A stretch of DNA of 64,000 nucleotides from Candidatus Gracilibacteria bacterium (GTDB lineage: Bacteria; Patescibacteriota; Gracilibacteria; UBA1369; UBA12473), in the NCBI GenBank assembly GCA_041658685.1, contig JBAZZS010000003.1, forward strand, positions 163,993 through 227,992, read 5' to 3'. The first letter of the stretch is position 1. The number at the start of each line of letters is the position of its first letter. The position numbers and the translations under genes are program-made. Positions 33,029 through 42,023 of this stretch are shown in pieces. The notes beneath the pieces are model-generated. The model made no database searches. It saw only the letters and a list, made by a program, of their open reading frames with translations, and had not been told where the DNA came from.

Positions 33029-34837
33029 ATGAAAGTCCCTTCGCAAAATCATTATTGGCAATTGCTCAAAGCCTTGTGGCGATTTTCGCCCGGGCGGCAT
33101 GGGATTGTGGTTGTGACGTATGTTTTGTTTATTTTGGCGAATATGGTGACCATGATGGAGCCGTTTGTGTTTGGGTTGTTTATCAATTCGGTCCAAGAGG
33201 GGGGGCCTGACCTTTTGAGAAAAACCGTTTTTTATTTGGGGTTGTATGCGTTGTTGGCCATGGTTTTTTGGGTTTTTCATGGCCCGGCTCGAATTTTGGA
33301 ACGACAAACCGCGTTTCATGTGTCCAAGCAATTTCATGACTATTTGTTTAAAATTTTATTAAAACTTCCTTTGGGTTGGCATAAAGATCATCATTCCGGT
33401 TCTGTGATGAGCCGAGTGAAAAAGGCCACGCATGCGATTGCCAGTTTCGCGGATGAAGGATTTATTTTTATTGAAACCATTGTGCGGTTTTTGTTTTCGT
33501 TGATTGCCATTTTTTTATTGTTGCCCAAGTTTGGAGTGTTGTCGATTTTGATTGGTGTTGGCGTAGTGGTGGTGATTTTTAGATTTGATCGCGTGTTGGT
33601 GCGCAACACGGAAAAAATCAATGAATTGGGGCATGATGCGGATGCGACTTTTTATGATTATATTGCTAATATTAAGACGGTGATCACGTTGAGGTTGGGG
33701 CGATTGGCACGGGGAGTTTTTTCGACAAAGTTTTTTAAGATTTTCCCGGTTTGGAAGCGCAATAATGTTGTGAATGAGGCCAAATGGTTTTGTGTGAGTG
33801 TGGGGCTTACGATTATGAATTTTGCCATTTTATTTTTTTATATTTACGACAAAATTTCGGCCGGTGAGGTGATTTTGTTGGGAAGTTTGATGGCGCTGTA
33901 TCAATACACGGATCGATTCGTGAATGTATTTTTTAATTTGGCGTCGCAATATGAACGGTTGGTTTGGTATCACACAGACTTGCGCGCGATTGATGGGATT
34001 GAACATGCCTATCGTCAGCTCCCACCACGAGTTCGCGAGGAAGAAGAAACAGTTCAGCATTTTCAGCTCATTCAAATTCGCAATTTATTTTTTCGCTATC
34101 AAGATGAAAAACAACGTTCTCATAATATTGAAAAGGTTCATTTGGATTTGAAGCCTGGCTTGAAAATTGCCTTGGTGGGGGAGAGCGGGAGCGGAAAAAG
34201 TACGCTCATGACTTTGCTTCGCGGGTTGCATGACGTGGATCGAGTGAACGTGACTATCGATGGCAAGCGATTTGATTCGTTGCGTGCGATTTCGTCCATG
34301 GTGACGTTGATTCCGCAGGATCCCGAAATTTTTGAAAATACAATTGAATACAATGTGACGGCCGGGATTTCTCACACCAAACAAGGGGCGCTGGAGATGT
34401 GTCGGCTCGCGCGTTTTGACAAAGTGGTGGCGCGTTTGCCTAAGGGGCTTAAGACGCATATTAAGGAAAAAGGCGTGAATCTTTCGGGTGGAGAAAAACA
34501 GCGCTTGGCCCTGGCGCGCGGATTTTTTGCAGCACGAGAAAGTTCGATTTTGCTTTTGGATGAACCCACGAGCAGCGTGGATTCGCGTAATGAAATGATG
34601 ATTTACCAAAATTTATTTGAAACGTTTGGGGATCGGTGCATCGTATCTTCCATCCATCGGTTGCATTTGCTACGACTTTTTGACGTGATTTATGTATTTG
34701 AACAGGGGAAACAAGTGGCGCAAGGCAGTCTTGATCAGTTGTTGAAGACGAGTGAGTTGTTTCAGAAAATGTGGAGAATTTATGGATCCAAATCTTCTTC
34801 AAAATTACCGCCAATGGTGTCGCGGGCCCAGATATAA
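33029..34837 (+). CDS. ABC exporter, fused membrane and ATPase domains
   Basis: The 602-residue protein has a type IV exporter membrane domain (about 25-310, six segments) followed by an ATPase domain with Walker A GESGSGKSTLMTLL, Q-loop LIPQDPEIFENTIEYN, signature LSGGEKQRLALARG, Walker B SSILLLDEPTSSVD and the H-loop in CIVSSIHRLHLL. It should work as a homodimer exporting a lipid, peptide or drug. Its last 58 bp overlap the convergent SanA-like gene. Co-orientation with the metal exporter hints at a shared transcript. Confidence 0.85.
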   Translation: MKVPSQNHYWQLLKALWRFSPGRHGIVVVTYVLFILANMVTMMEPFVFGLFINSVQEGGPDLLRKTVFYLGLYALLAMVFWVFHGPARILERQTAFHVSKQFHDYLFKILLKLPLGWHKDHHSGSVMSRVKKATHAIASFADEGFIFIETIVRFLFSLIAIFLLLPKFGVLSILIGVGVVVVIFRFDRVLVRNTEKINELGHDADATFYDYIANIKTVITLRLGRLARGVFSTKFFKIFPVWKRNNVVNEAKWFCVSVGLTIMNFAILFFYIYDKISAGEVILLGSLMALYQYTDRFVNVFFNLASQYERLVWYHTDLRAIDGIEHAYRQLPPRVREEEETVQHFQLIQIRNLFFRYQDEKQRSHNIEKVHLDLKPGLKIALVGESGSGKSTLMTLLRGLHDVDRVNVTIDGKRFDSLRAISSMVTLIPQDPEIFENTIEYNVTAGISHTKQGALEMCRLARFDKVVARLPKGLKTHIKEKGVNLSGGEKQRLALARGFFAARESSILLLDEPTSSVDSRNEMMIYQNLFETFGDRCIVSSIHRLHLLRLFDVIYVFEQGKQVAQGSLDQLLKTSELFQKMWRIYGSKSSSKLPPMVSRAQI

Positions 34838-35439
34838 ACTTCGAACACAGCCGAGTAGAGCCCCAGGACTTCTCGAGATTTGAACCCGGTGGAATTGAGG
34901 TAGGGTTGGAGGGTGGCGGAGTAGCCGGTGCTTTCAATGCCGAGCGCATGACAAGTGAAAATGGCACGGGGGAGGTGATAGCCTTGAGAGATGAGAATCG
35001 CGTGGTCTACACCCCACAGGGTTTTGGCGCGCAAACAGGTGGAATACGTGTTGAGACCGGCGTAATCGCGATAAATGAGGTTTTCCGGGATGCCTTGATC
35101 CACCAAGAATCGGTACATGGCATCGGGTTCGTTGTAGTTTTCGAATCGGTTGTCTCCGGATACGAGAATTTTATCAATAATTCCCAAATTGTAGAGTTCG
35201 GTTACGGTGAGGAGGCGGTCTTTGAGCATGTCGCTGGGGGTCCCATCACTTTTAACGCCGGCCCCGAACACAATGGCGATTTGGTTCGAGGGGATTTGAG
35301 CGGAATCAAGATAGATGTGGTTTTTTCCGTAATCGAGGATTAAAAGAGGGGAAATCAAGAAAAGCAGAAAAAATAGGCTCAATACAATCAGGGTTGTTTT
35401 GATGATTTTTTGAAAGGGATTTTTGAAATGGAAACGCAT
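34780..35439 (-). CDS. SanA/YdcF-like membrane protein (DUF218)
   Basis: The 219-residue protein has an N-terminal membrane anchor (about 13-34, TTLIVLSLFFLLFLISPLLI) and a DUF218 domain: IAIVFGAGVKSDGTPSDML, KILVSGDNRFENYNEPDAMY, IYRDYAGLNTYSTCLRAKTL and ILISQGYHLPRAIFTCHALG. SanA-type proteins act at the envelope barrier in enteric bacteria; the reaction is not firmly known. The gene overlaps the end of the ABC transporter gene on the other strand by 58 bp. Confidence 0.85.
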   Translation of the reverse strand: MRFHFKNPFQKIIKTTLIVLSLFFLLFLISPLLILDYGKNHIYLDSAQIPSNQIAIVFGAGVKSDGTPSDMLKDRLLTVTELYNLGIIDKILVSGDNRFENYNEPDAMYRFLVDQGIPENLIYRDYAGLNTYSTCLRAKTLWGVDHAILISQGYHLPRAIFTCHALGIESTGYSATLQPYLNSTGFKSREVLGLYSAVFEVYIWARDTIGGNFEEDLDP

Positions 35440-35535
35440 GGGAAGAAAAGAAAAGTGACTTTAAAAATAGTCCAATAAGCGTGGATTTTACAAGCTTAAA
35501 TTTCAATGAACAGGAGATAGATTTTTGTTTTGGGC

Positions 35536-35563
35536 TTGCTAATAATTTGAATTGCTCTATACT
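35536..35563 (+). promoter_or_regulatory. Promoter of the RRM protein gene
   Basis: TTGCTA (35536-35541), 16 bp, TATACT (35558-35563). It leaves a leader of about 110 nt before the ATG at 35678, long for this genome and typical of cold-inducible RNA-binding protein genes. Apart from this the 35440-35677 gap shows nothing. Confidence 0.45.
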
Positions 35564-35677
35564 GTATTCAGTTTGATTTCTTCAGCGGGCTTAGTTTCTC
35601 TTAGAGCATCTTAAATAAGGCATAAGGGATGAGGCATCCAAGAGGGGTCAACATTTTATCCTTTTTTCTTTATTTGT

Positions 35678-35959
35678 ATGGCTAAAAAGCTTTACGTTGG
35701 AGGACTTCCGTACCGAACCACGGACGAAGAACTCAAAACCACATTCGCAGCCGCTGGGACAGTCGAGTCCGCTGTTGTGATCACCGATCGTATGACCGGT
35801 CGATCTAAGGGTTTTGGTTTCGTTGAGATGGCGACTGAGGAAGAAGCCCAAGCTGCTATTGAAATGTTCAATGGCAAAGACCTTGGCGGTCGAAATATCA
35901 CCGTCAACGAGGCACGACCTCTCGAAGAGAGACCTCCTCGCCGCGAACGACGCTTCTAA
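35678..35959 (+). CDS. RNA-binding protein, single RRM domain
   Basis: The 93 residues are one RNA recognition motif plus a short Arg-rich tail. RNP2 is KLYVGGLPY, RNP1 is SKGFGFVEM, and the fold continues to GGRNITVNEARP. Bacterial RRM proteins of this kind (Rbp in cyanobacteria) bind RNA and respond to cold. The long leader and its own terminator show that it is a single-gene unit. Start ATG at 35678. Confidence 0.93.
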   Translation: MAKKLYVGGLPYRTTDEELKTTFAAAGTVESAVVITDRMTGRSKGFGFVEMATEEEAQAAIEMFNGKDLGGRNITVNEARPLEERPPRRERRF

Positions 35960-35989
35960 TTCGTTAGAACGTTTTACGTCGACAAAGAG

Positions 35990-36018
35990 CCGCTTCCCGA
36001 AAGGGAGGCGGTTTTTTT
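35990..36018 (+). terminator. Rho-independent terminator after the RRM gene
   Basis: CCGCTTCCC and GGGAGGCGG form a 9-bp stem (one U-G) around a GAAA tetraloop, followed by seven T. Confidence 0.9.
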
Positions 36019-36041
36019 ATAAAAAATGCGAGGGAGGTAGG

Positions 36042-36070
36042 TTGTATAAGATTCCAAAAAATGGTATAAT
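36042..36070 (+). promoter_or_regulatory. Promoter of the GNAT gene
   Basis: TTGTAT (36042-36047), 17 bp, then a perfect TATAAT (36065-36070) with an extended TGG in front. The start codon is 25 bp downstream. Confidence 0.65.
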
Positions 36071-36095
36071 TTTATGAAAAATTAAAGAATTAAAT

Positions 36096-37154
36096 ATGGT
36101 TGAAGAGGTTTATCCAACAGAAGAAATAGTCGAGGTGGGGGGGAGGCGTTTTTTTGTGGAATATAAACAAGCGCGTCAACATCTCCCAAATGGAGCTTTT
36201 GATTTTTTATGTCAATATGGGACAGGAGTTGTTAATGAGAATGATGGTAAATTTTATAAGGCGTGTGAATTGAGAGAGATGGAGATTTTAAGAAATGAAC
36301 AAAGAGAAATTGTTGCGATCAGTTCGTATTCAACATATTCAAATACTCAAGGTCTTGTGTTGGAACTGGTGGTGGTTCATGACGATTATAAACGAACTGG
36401 TTTTGGCTCTTTTTTAGGAGAACGTGTGATTCGTCATTCTTTGGAAGGACAATCTTCAGATCAATTGACTACGGTTGAAGCGACGGCTCGTTCCAAAGAT
36501 GGATCTCGTCTACTGCATGCATTGAAGAGAAAATTTGGTGATCGAATTAGAGTGGAAGTATTTGAGGATTTTCATTCTAAAGTAACTTGTTTGGATTTAC
36601 CCGATGAGGTTTCTATTTGTTATCCTACTGATGAAGATGAGGATTTTAATAAGGAAAGTTTGGCCCCTTTTGTGCAGCGTTGGATTGAGGGTTGTTATGG
36701 ATCTCTCCCTGAAAATCAGAGGGTGCCCTTGGAGCAAGAAATGATCACAAGATTGGAGGAGCTTTTAGCTCAGGATCATACTTATTTGCTTGTTAAAAAA
36801 GATCCATCTCGTGATGTTATGGCGGTTTCATCTTATCGGATTTGTGGAATGGATGACGATCAACCTCTTGTTGAGTTGTTTGTATATGTAGATCCTTTGG
36901 CGGCTGATAAATCGCTTATGACAGATTTTTTATTGCAAGATTTGGAAAAAGAAATTCTTGAAAGAGAAAAGATTTATCCTGTTTTGGGTATTGCGAGTGT
37001 GGATGCGCAATTGATTGATCTTGCACAAGAACTTAGCTTTCAAACGGTTTCTCCAGAAATTTATGCTTCAAAAATGCATTTCCCAGTATCTGACGTTAAA
37101 ACAGGGCAAACATTTTTAGTGAGAGAAGTAGGGGAGCCTGTCATTTACCAATAA
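36096..37154 (+). CDS. GNAT acetyltransferase, apparently two GNAT-like halves
   Basis: The 352-residue protein has a clear acetyl-CoA motif in the first half, LELVVVHDDYKRTGFGSFLG (about 88-108), after the strand pair EIVAISSYSTYSN. The second half repeats the pattern in weaker form: DVMAVSSYRICGMDDDQPLV, then LFVYVDPLAADKSLMTDFLL. Double-GNAT proteins often keep one active half. The substrate is unknown. It has a strong promoter, and its end overlaps rlmN on the other strand by 14 bp. Confidence 0.7.
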   Translation: MVEEVYPTEEIVEVGGRRFFVEYKQARQHLPNGAFDFLCQYGTGVVNENDGKFYKACELREMEILRNEQREIVAISSYSTYSNTQGLVLELVVVHDDYKRTGFGSFLGERVIRHSLEGQSSDQLTTVEATARSKDGSRLLHALKRKFGDRIRVEVFEDFHSKVTCLDLPDEVSICYPTDEDEDFNKESLAPFVQRWIEGCYGSLPENQRVPLEQEMITRLEELLAQDHTYLLVKKDPSRDVMAVSSYRICGMDDDQPLVELFVYVDPLAADKSLMTDFLLQDLEKEILEREKIYPVLGIASVDAQLIDLAQELSFQTVSPEIYASKMHFPVSDVKTGQTFLVREVGEPVIYQ

Positions 37155-38229
37155 CAATAAGTTGCCCGCACGCGGCCTCGATGTCATCGCCTTTGCTGCG
37201 GCGGATGGTGGTGGTGACTCCGTGTTTTTCGAGGTCGGATTGGAAGCGCAGGATCGAGGCGTTGTCTCCGGATTGGAAAATAGAGCCGGTGAAATTATAG
37301 GGGATCAAGTTGACGCGTACGTTTTCCGGGCCCAGGGCGTGAACGAGGGTGATGAGGGCTTTTGCGTCTTTTGTTGCGTCATTGATTCCCTTGAGAAAAA
37401 CATATTCAAACGTGAGGTGATGTCGTCGATTGCCGAGTTTTTTTAGATAGGCGTGGCCCCATTTTGTTAAATCGTCGAGAAAAGTGTCGTAGGAAGTGGG
37501 AATCAGGCTTTTTCGGGTTTCGGAGATGGCGCTGTGGAGAGAAATGGCCAATCGGATGTGTGGCCAATCTGCGTCATTGAGCATTTGGTTTAACATCGGA
37601 ATCAGGCCAACCGTGGACACGGTGATGCGTGTTGGGCCGAGATCGGTTTGGGCGAGAAGGGTGTTGAGGGCTTTTTTCATGTTTTCATAATTGGCAAAAG
37701 GTTCGCCCATGCCCATGACTACGATGTTGCTTATGCGGGGGGAAGATGAGGGGAGGGGGAGCTCACTTCGCTGACGCTTCGTGAGTGGGGGAGCGCACTC
37801 CGCTGACGCTTCGTGCGTGGTCTTCCAAAATCGATATTGGTCGATGATTTCATCGGAGTCGAGGTTGCGTTTGAGTCCCATTTTTCCGGTGGCGCAAAAT
37901 TTACATCCCATGGCGCATCCCACTTGTGATGAGATGCAGATGGTCCATTCGCTCCGTGCATTGCTCATCAATACGCTTTCGATTTTTTCTCCATCATGGA
38001 GTTGAAGTACGGCTTTGGTGGTGTCGCCTTTGGCATTGGTTTTTAACGTTACGGCTTGGCACGTCATCCATGGAAATTCTTTTTTTAAAATTTCACGCAT
38101 GGGTTTTGAAAGCGTTGTGACTTGATCGATGGAAGTGATGGTAGGATCAAAGAGTGCTTTTTCAATCTGTTTCCAGCGAAAAGCGGGTTCAAGAGGGAAA
38201 AGGGATTTAAAGGTTTGTTCGCGGGTCAT
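37141..38229 (-). CDS. rlmN: 23S rRNA (A2503-C2)/tRNA (A37) methyltransferase RlmN, with a repeat-derived insert
   Basis: RlmN is a radical-SAM enzyme that methylates C2 of adenosine. The 362-residue protein has the cluster motif CAMGCKFCATGKMG, the glycine motif VVMGMGEPFANYENM, and the methyl-carrying Cys near the end (EAACGQLIV). Between about residues 135 and 164 lies an insert (from HEASAECAPPL to LPLPSSS) coded by a copy of the dispersed hairpin repeat at 37741-37826. It keeps the frame. The insert is Ser/Pro-rich and sits between two core elements of the barrel, so the enzyme may still fold. Confidence 0.9.
   Translation of the reverse strand: MTREQTFKSLFPLEPAFRWKQIEKALFDPTITSIDQVTTLSKPMREILKKEFPWMTCQAVTLKTNAKGDTTKAVLQLHDGEKIESVLMSNARSEWTICISSQVGCAMGCKFCATGKMGLKRNLDSDEIIDQYRFWKTTHEASAECAPPLTKRQRSELPLPSSSPRISNIVVMGMGEPFANYENMKKALNTLLAQTDLGPTRITVSTVGLIPMLNQMLNDADWPHIRLAISLHSAISETRKSLIPTSYDTFLDDLTKWGHAYLKKLGNRRHHLTFEYVFLKGINDATKDAKALITLVHALGPENVRVNLIPYNFTGSIFQSGDNASILRFQSDLEKHGVTTTIRRSKGDDIEAACGQLIVIGK
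37741..37826. repeat. Hairpin repeat inserted in frame within rlmN
   Basis: Two family units (GAGCTCACTTCGCTGACGC and GAGCGCACTCCGCTGACGC, each followed by a CTTCGTG end) are framed by GGAAGA (37741-37746) and TCTTCC (37821-37826). The unit fits the consensus of the copies at 18676, 56581 and 1966. It is translated as part of RlmN. Confidence 0.7.
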
Positions 38230-38238
38230 ATTTTATTG

Positions 38239-38673
38239 TTATAAATTGCCGATATCTTCGGCCCATAATTCAGGTTTCTTTTTAATGAAATTTTTCATTA
38301 GATTTTTGCATTCTTCCAGATCGAGATCAAAGACTTGAACGTCGTGCGATTCCATGAATTCTTTGGCTCCTTCAAAAGTTTTGGATTCTCCGGCATAAAC
38401 TTTTTTAATTCCAAATTGAACAATGGCTCCGGCGCAAAGATAGCAGGGCATCAATGTGGAGTACAGGATCGTGCCTTTGTAGGATCCCACGCGTCCGGCG
38501 TTTTGCAAACAGTCGATTTCGGCGTGAAGAATTGGGTTCTTTTTTTGAACACGTTGGTTGTGCCCGCGCGCAATGACTTTTCCGTTTTTGACCAACACCG
38601 AGCCGATGGGAATGCCGCCTTGGCTGAGTCCGTTTTTGGCTTCCTCAATTGCGATGGCCATGAATTTATCCAT
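38239..38673 (-). CDS. Cytosine/nucleoside deaminase, Fcy1-like
   Basis: The 144-residue protein is a zinc-dependent deaminase: PILHAEIDC supplies the His and catalytic Glu, PCYLCAGAIVQFG the two Cys. The C-terminal end (NLMKNFIKKKPELWAEDIG) closely resembles that of yeast cytosine deaminase Fcy1 as I remember it. It could deaminate cytosine, creatinine-like bases or guanine; cytosine is my first choice. It is 11 nt downstream of the adenine deaminase gene, so base salvage is the shared theme. Confidence 0.75.
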   Translation of the reverse strand: MDKFMAIAIEEAKNGLSQGGIPIGSVLVKNGKVIARGHNQRVQKKNPILHAEIDCLQNAGRVGSYKGTILYSTLMPCYLCAGAIVQFGIKKVYAGESKTFEGAKEFMESHDVQVFDLDLEECKNLMKNFIKKKPELWAEDIGNL

Positions 38674-38684
38674 ATTTATTAGAT

Positions 38685-40337
38685 TTATTGAGTTTTAAAA
38701 AGTGAAGTGAATTGGAATTTTTTACCATCAAACAGGCCTTGATCGCTGATTTTTAAATCCGGGATCACCAGCAGTCCCATGAAAGCCAAGGTCATAAAAG
38801 GCGCGTGCAAATGAGAGCCGAGCGTTTTGGCCATGCGGTCGATTTCAATGTAACGTCGGGCGACTTTTGCGTACGGATCGAGACTCATGAGTCCTGCGAT
38901 TTTAAGGGGAAGTATAAGCGTTTTTCGTGGCGAGACCGCGCAAATTCCTCCGTGGTTTTTCAGGATGATATTTATGGCTTTGAGCAAGGATTTATCATCG
39001 GCTCCCACGGCAATCACGTTGTGTGAATCATGAGCAACACTGGAGGCAATGGCGCCTTTTTTAAAGCCGAAATTGTGAATAAAGCCCAAGGCTACGGGCT
39101 TGTTTTGATAGCGATTGATCACTGCGATTTTGAGAAGATCTCGGCCAGGATCGGAGACGACTTTTCCGTTTTTAATTAAGGGTTTTTCAAGTTTTTTTCG
39201 GGTGATGAGTTGGTGGTCGATGACATCGATCACGCGAATTTTTAGTTCATGATTTTTAATGAAATTTTTTGGGATGGGGATTTGTAAATCTTTTTCGGCT
39301 TTTGGTTTTGCTTTAAAATTATTGAGAGGTTTTAGGGGCGATCGTTTGATCAATGATTTTCCATTTTGAGCCACTAAATTCCCGCGAATGTAGGTTTTTA
39401 AAACATTAAAATGTTTTAGATTGTCCACGATAATAAAATCCGCAGAGTCGTTTTTTTGAAGCAATCCCACGTCGAGTTTGTAATGTTTGACCGGATTTAC
39501 GCAAGCGGCGGTGAGGACGTTAAAGAGCGGAATGTTTTTTTTGAGTGCGCGTTTGATCAGGAGGTTGATGTGCCCTTCGACCAAATCATTGGGGTGTTTG
39601 TCGTCGCTGCACAGCATGCAATGGTCGGCATGTGTTTTTAAAAGAGTGACGAGTTCGTCAAAATTTTTGGCTGCGGAGCCTTCGCGAATTTGTACATAAA
39701 CGTTTAATCCGAATTCCTCGAGGGCTTCTTCTCGTGTGAAACATTCGTGGTCTGTGGTGATGCCTGCGTTGATGTATTTTTTTAGATTTTCTCCGGTGAG
39801 GCCCGGGGCGTGGCCGTCGATTTGTTTTTTGTAGCGATGCGCGAGTTGAATTTTTCTCATGATTTCCGGATCGCGATGAATCACACCCGGCATGTTCATG
39901 ACTTCCGCGAGATACCGGATGGATTTGAGCTTGAAAAGGTGTTCGATTTCTTTGGGGCCGAGTGTGGCGCCATTGGTCTCAAACGGAGAGGCCGGGACGC
40001 AAGAGGGTGCGCCAAAATAAAAATGAAAAGGAACTTTTTTGGCGTTGTTCAACATAAATCGCATGCCTCGAAGTCCGAGCACATTGGCGATTTCATGAGG
40101 GTCGGAAACCGTGGCCACGGTCCCGTGAGTGGCGGCGATGCGCGCGAATTCCGCAGGAGGGAGCATGGAGCTTTCAAGGTGGATATGGCTGTCGATCAGG
40201 CCGGGAAGGATATAATTTTTATAGCGTTTTTTGGGTTCGTAAAGGATTTCGACAATGCGTGAACCTTTGATTTTGAGTGTGCCGGGAAATATTTTTTTCT
40301 TGAGCACATCGACGATGTTTCCGGAGAGAGAGGGCAT
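38685..40337 (-). CDS. ade: Adenine deaminase
   Basis: Ade converts adenine to hypoxanthine plus ammonia. The 550-residue amidohydrolase shows the metal motif GLIDSHIHLESSMLPP, the family stretch VATVSDPHEIANVLG, IDGHAPGLTG, CMLCSDDKHPNDLVEGHIN and, in the C-terminal domain, SSVAHDSHNVIAVGADD. Length and order fit the full two-domain adenine deaminase. It sits in a leftward unit with a lipoprotein gene upstream (10 nt) and the cytosine deaminase-like gene downstream. Confidence 0.93.
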   Translation of the reverse strand: MPSLSGNIVDVLKKKIFPGTLKIKGSRIVEILYEPKKRYKNYILPGLIDSHIHLESSMLPPAEFARIAATHGTVATVSDPHEIANVLGLRGMRFMLNNAKKVPFHFYFGAPSCVPASPFETNGATLGPKEIEHLFKLKSIRYLAEVMNMPGVIHRDPEIMRKIQLAHRYKKQIDGHAPGLTGENLKKYINAGITTDHECFTREEALEEFGLNVYVQIREGSAAKNFDELVTLLKTHADHCMLCSDDKHPNDLVEGHINLLIKRALKKNIPLFNVLTAACVNPVKHYKLDVGLLQKNDSADFIIVDNLKHFNVLKTYIRGNLVAQNGKSLIKRSPLKPLNNFKAKPKAEKDLQIPIPKNFIKNHELKIRVIDVIDHQLITRKKLEKPLIKNGKVVSDPGRDLLKIAVINRYQNKPVALGFIHNFGFKKGAIASSVAHDSHNVIAVGADDKSLLKAINIILKNHGGICAVSPRKTLILPLKIAGLMSLDPYAKVARRYIEIDRMAKTLGSHLHAPFMTLAFMGLLVIPDLKISDQGLFDGKKFQFTSLFKTQ

Positions 40338-40347
40338 GGGAGGAAAA

Positions 40348-40863
40348 TTATAAGGTCATTTCGGCTATTTGGGTCCATTTTTTCCCGCCATCCGTGCTTT
40401 CATAACGGGTTATGGGGCCTCTGTAATCGTTTAGATCGGGCATGATATCCACATAGAGAATTCCGTCTGCCGCAAAGAAACTTTCAACATCTTGTCCCTC
40501 TGAGGTGAAGAATTTTTTCCACGTATCTCCATTGTCTGTGCTGATCAGAATGCCGGTCCATTTTACTTCTGTATCGATTTGATCGATGAACGCGAATAAC
40601 AGTGATCCGATTTGAATTGCGGTTTTGGCTTGGAATTGGTCGGAAGAGACGTCGCGCGGGAGGTTGTTGATTTCAAAATCCGTGAGAGTGACAAAGGGTT
40701 CGTCGGACGCGATGAGAGATTGTAGGGTTGAAAAATAATCGTTGCTCGAGTTTGTTTCGGTGGAGGGGGGCGGAGGTGTTTTTTTGGGTTCGGAAGATTG
40801 ACAGCCGAAGACGAATAACAGAGTAAATAGGCAGAATATGATTGAGGGGATGGATCTTTTCAT
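40348..40863 (-). CDS. Lipoprotein with Asp-box (BNR) repeats
   Basis: From ATG 40863 the 171-residue protein has a lipoprotein signal (IIFCLFTLLFVFGC, Cys about 18) and a Pro-rich spacer (KKTPPPPSTETNSS). Two Asp-box motifs follow, STDNGDTWKKFF and STDGGKKWTQIA, as in sialidase-type propeller blades. With only two blades it cannot form a full propeller alone. Its function is unknown; it is likely tethered to the outer face of the membrane. It is the first gene of the leftward deaminase unit. Confidence 0.65.
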   Translation of the reverse strand: MKRSIPSIIFCLFTLLFVFGCQSSEPKKTPPPPSTETNSSNDYFSTLQSLIASDEPFVTLTDFEINNLPRDVSSDQFQAKTAIQIGSLLFAFIDQIDTEVKWTGILISTDNGDTWKKFFTSEGQDVESFFAADGILYVDIMPDLNDYRGPITRYESTDGGKKWTQIAEMTL

Positions 40864-40958
40864 GAAAGAGGAGGGCGTTAAAAATGATTCCATCCAAAGT
40901 TTTACTTGAAAATGGTGTAAAAATCGATAGAATTGGTCCTTATTTTTAAATTTAAGGG

Positions 40959-42023
40959 ATGAAACTGTCGTTGGAAGAAAATTTGCCTTTTTCAGAGGTT
41001 TGTCCGGGGTGTCCTGCTCCGTGCAGTCAAAATTATGGAGGAGAGCTTTGTGAACCGGCTAAAGCTTGGCCTTTGGTGGAAAGGGCTATTCGATTGGGAT
41101 TTGATCCGTGGACAATCGGGGAACGTGATTTACGTTGGAGTGAGGATGGGTCGCATCAGTTGGAGCCTGCTTTTTTTGGACGATTTTCTCCGGACATGTC
41201 GTTTTCAAAGGCATGGGGAGTGCAAGATCGATTAAAAAAATATTGGGAGAGTGATCCCTTAAAACAATATTTGGAACGAAAATTAGCGATTGAAAGAGTT
41301 CTCTCTGGGATCGGGATTGAAGAGATGAAGATGCCGGAGGCTGTTTTTATTCGAGAAAAAGTCGGGAGTCATGCGTTGGGATGTAGAAGGCGTATGGATG
41401 TAGATTTGCAATGTTTTGGAGGTTTTTATCCCACATTTATTACTCCTGATTTTTTGATGAAAGTGTGGGAAAAATATCGAATGCAAATTCTTCAATGGCA
41501 TTCGGTTTTGACCGTAAAGGGTGTGGCTGAAAATATGAGAAAATCATTTGAGCAATCAAGGGCCGGTTTGGCAATGCACTTAAAAGCAATCACTCCACCT
41601 TTTTCCCGGGGTTTATTTACGGCTTCATTTTATAGAGAGCATCAGTGTTTTCTTGGGTTGAGCCTTCTTGGGGAGGAGGATCATTCCAATTGGTTTGCGA
41701 GAGGAATTCCTTGGAATGAGCAGGGGATGCCTGCGGTTCCTTTTATGATGGCAAAAACGGAAGATTGGGAGAAAAGTGTGGGGCCGCAAAACCCGAAAGA
41801 TCCGGATGATCCCAGTGGTTTTCGTGGAGCGGTTATGTTGGTGGATGGGAGGCTGATTTTTCGAGAAAAAGAGGCTCCTTTGACCGAAGAAGATGTTTTG
41901 GCTTTTGCCCTTCGATTTCAACAATTAAAAATAACGGGGGAAATGCCGAGAAATTTTTATGACAGGAGGATTATTGAGGTGCCAAGGCCCCGTATATCAA
42001 TGCGCCCATGGACACACAAATGA
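40959..42023 (+). CDS. Cys-motif protein of unknown function
   Basis: I do not recognise this 354-residue protein. It starts with a tight Cys cluster, VCPGCPAPCSQNYGGELC (about 14-31), like a ligand set for zinc or an iron-sulfur centre, and has further Cys at CRRR and LQCFGG. The rest is alpha/beta with many Trp (for example KTEDWEKSVG and DDPSGFRGAVMLVDGRLIF). No signal peptide or membrane segment is present. Its end overlaps the convergent membrane-protein gene by 53 bp. Confidence 0.6.
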   Translation: MKLSLEENLPFSEVCPGCPAPCSQNYGGELCEPAKAWPLVERAIRLGFDPWTIGERDLRWSEDGSHQLEPAFFGRFSPDMSFSKAWGVQDRLKKYWESDPLKQYLERKLAIERVLSGIGIEEMKMPEAVFIREKVGSHALGCRRRMDVDLQCFGGFYPTFITPDFLMKVWEKYRMQILQWHSVLTVKGVAENMRKSFEQSRAGLAMHLKAITPPFSRGLFTASFYREHQCFLGLSLLGEEDHSNWFARGIPWNEQGMPAVPFMMAKTEDWEKSVGPQNPKDPDDPSGFRGAVMLVDGRLIFREKEAPLTEEDVLAFALRFQQLKITGEMPRNFYDRRIIEVPRPRISMRPWTHK

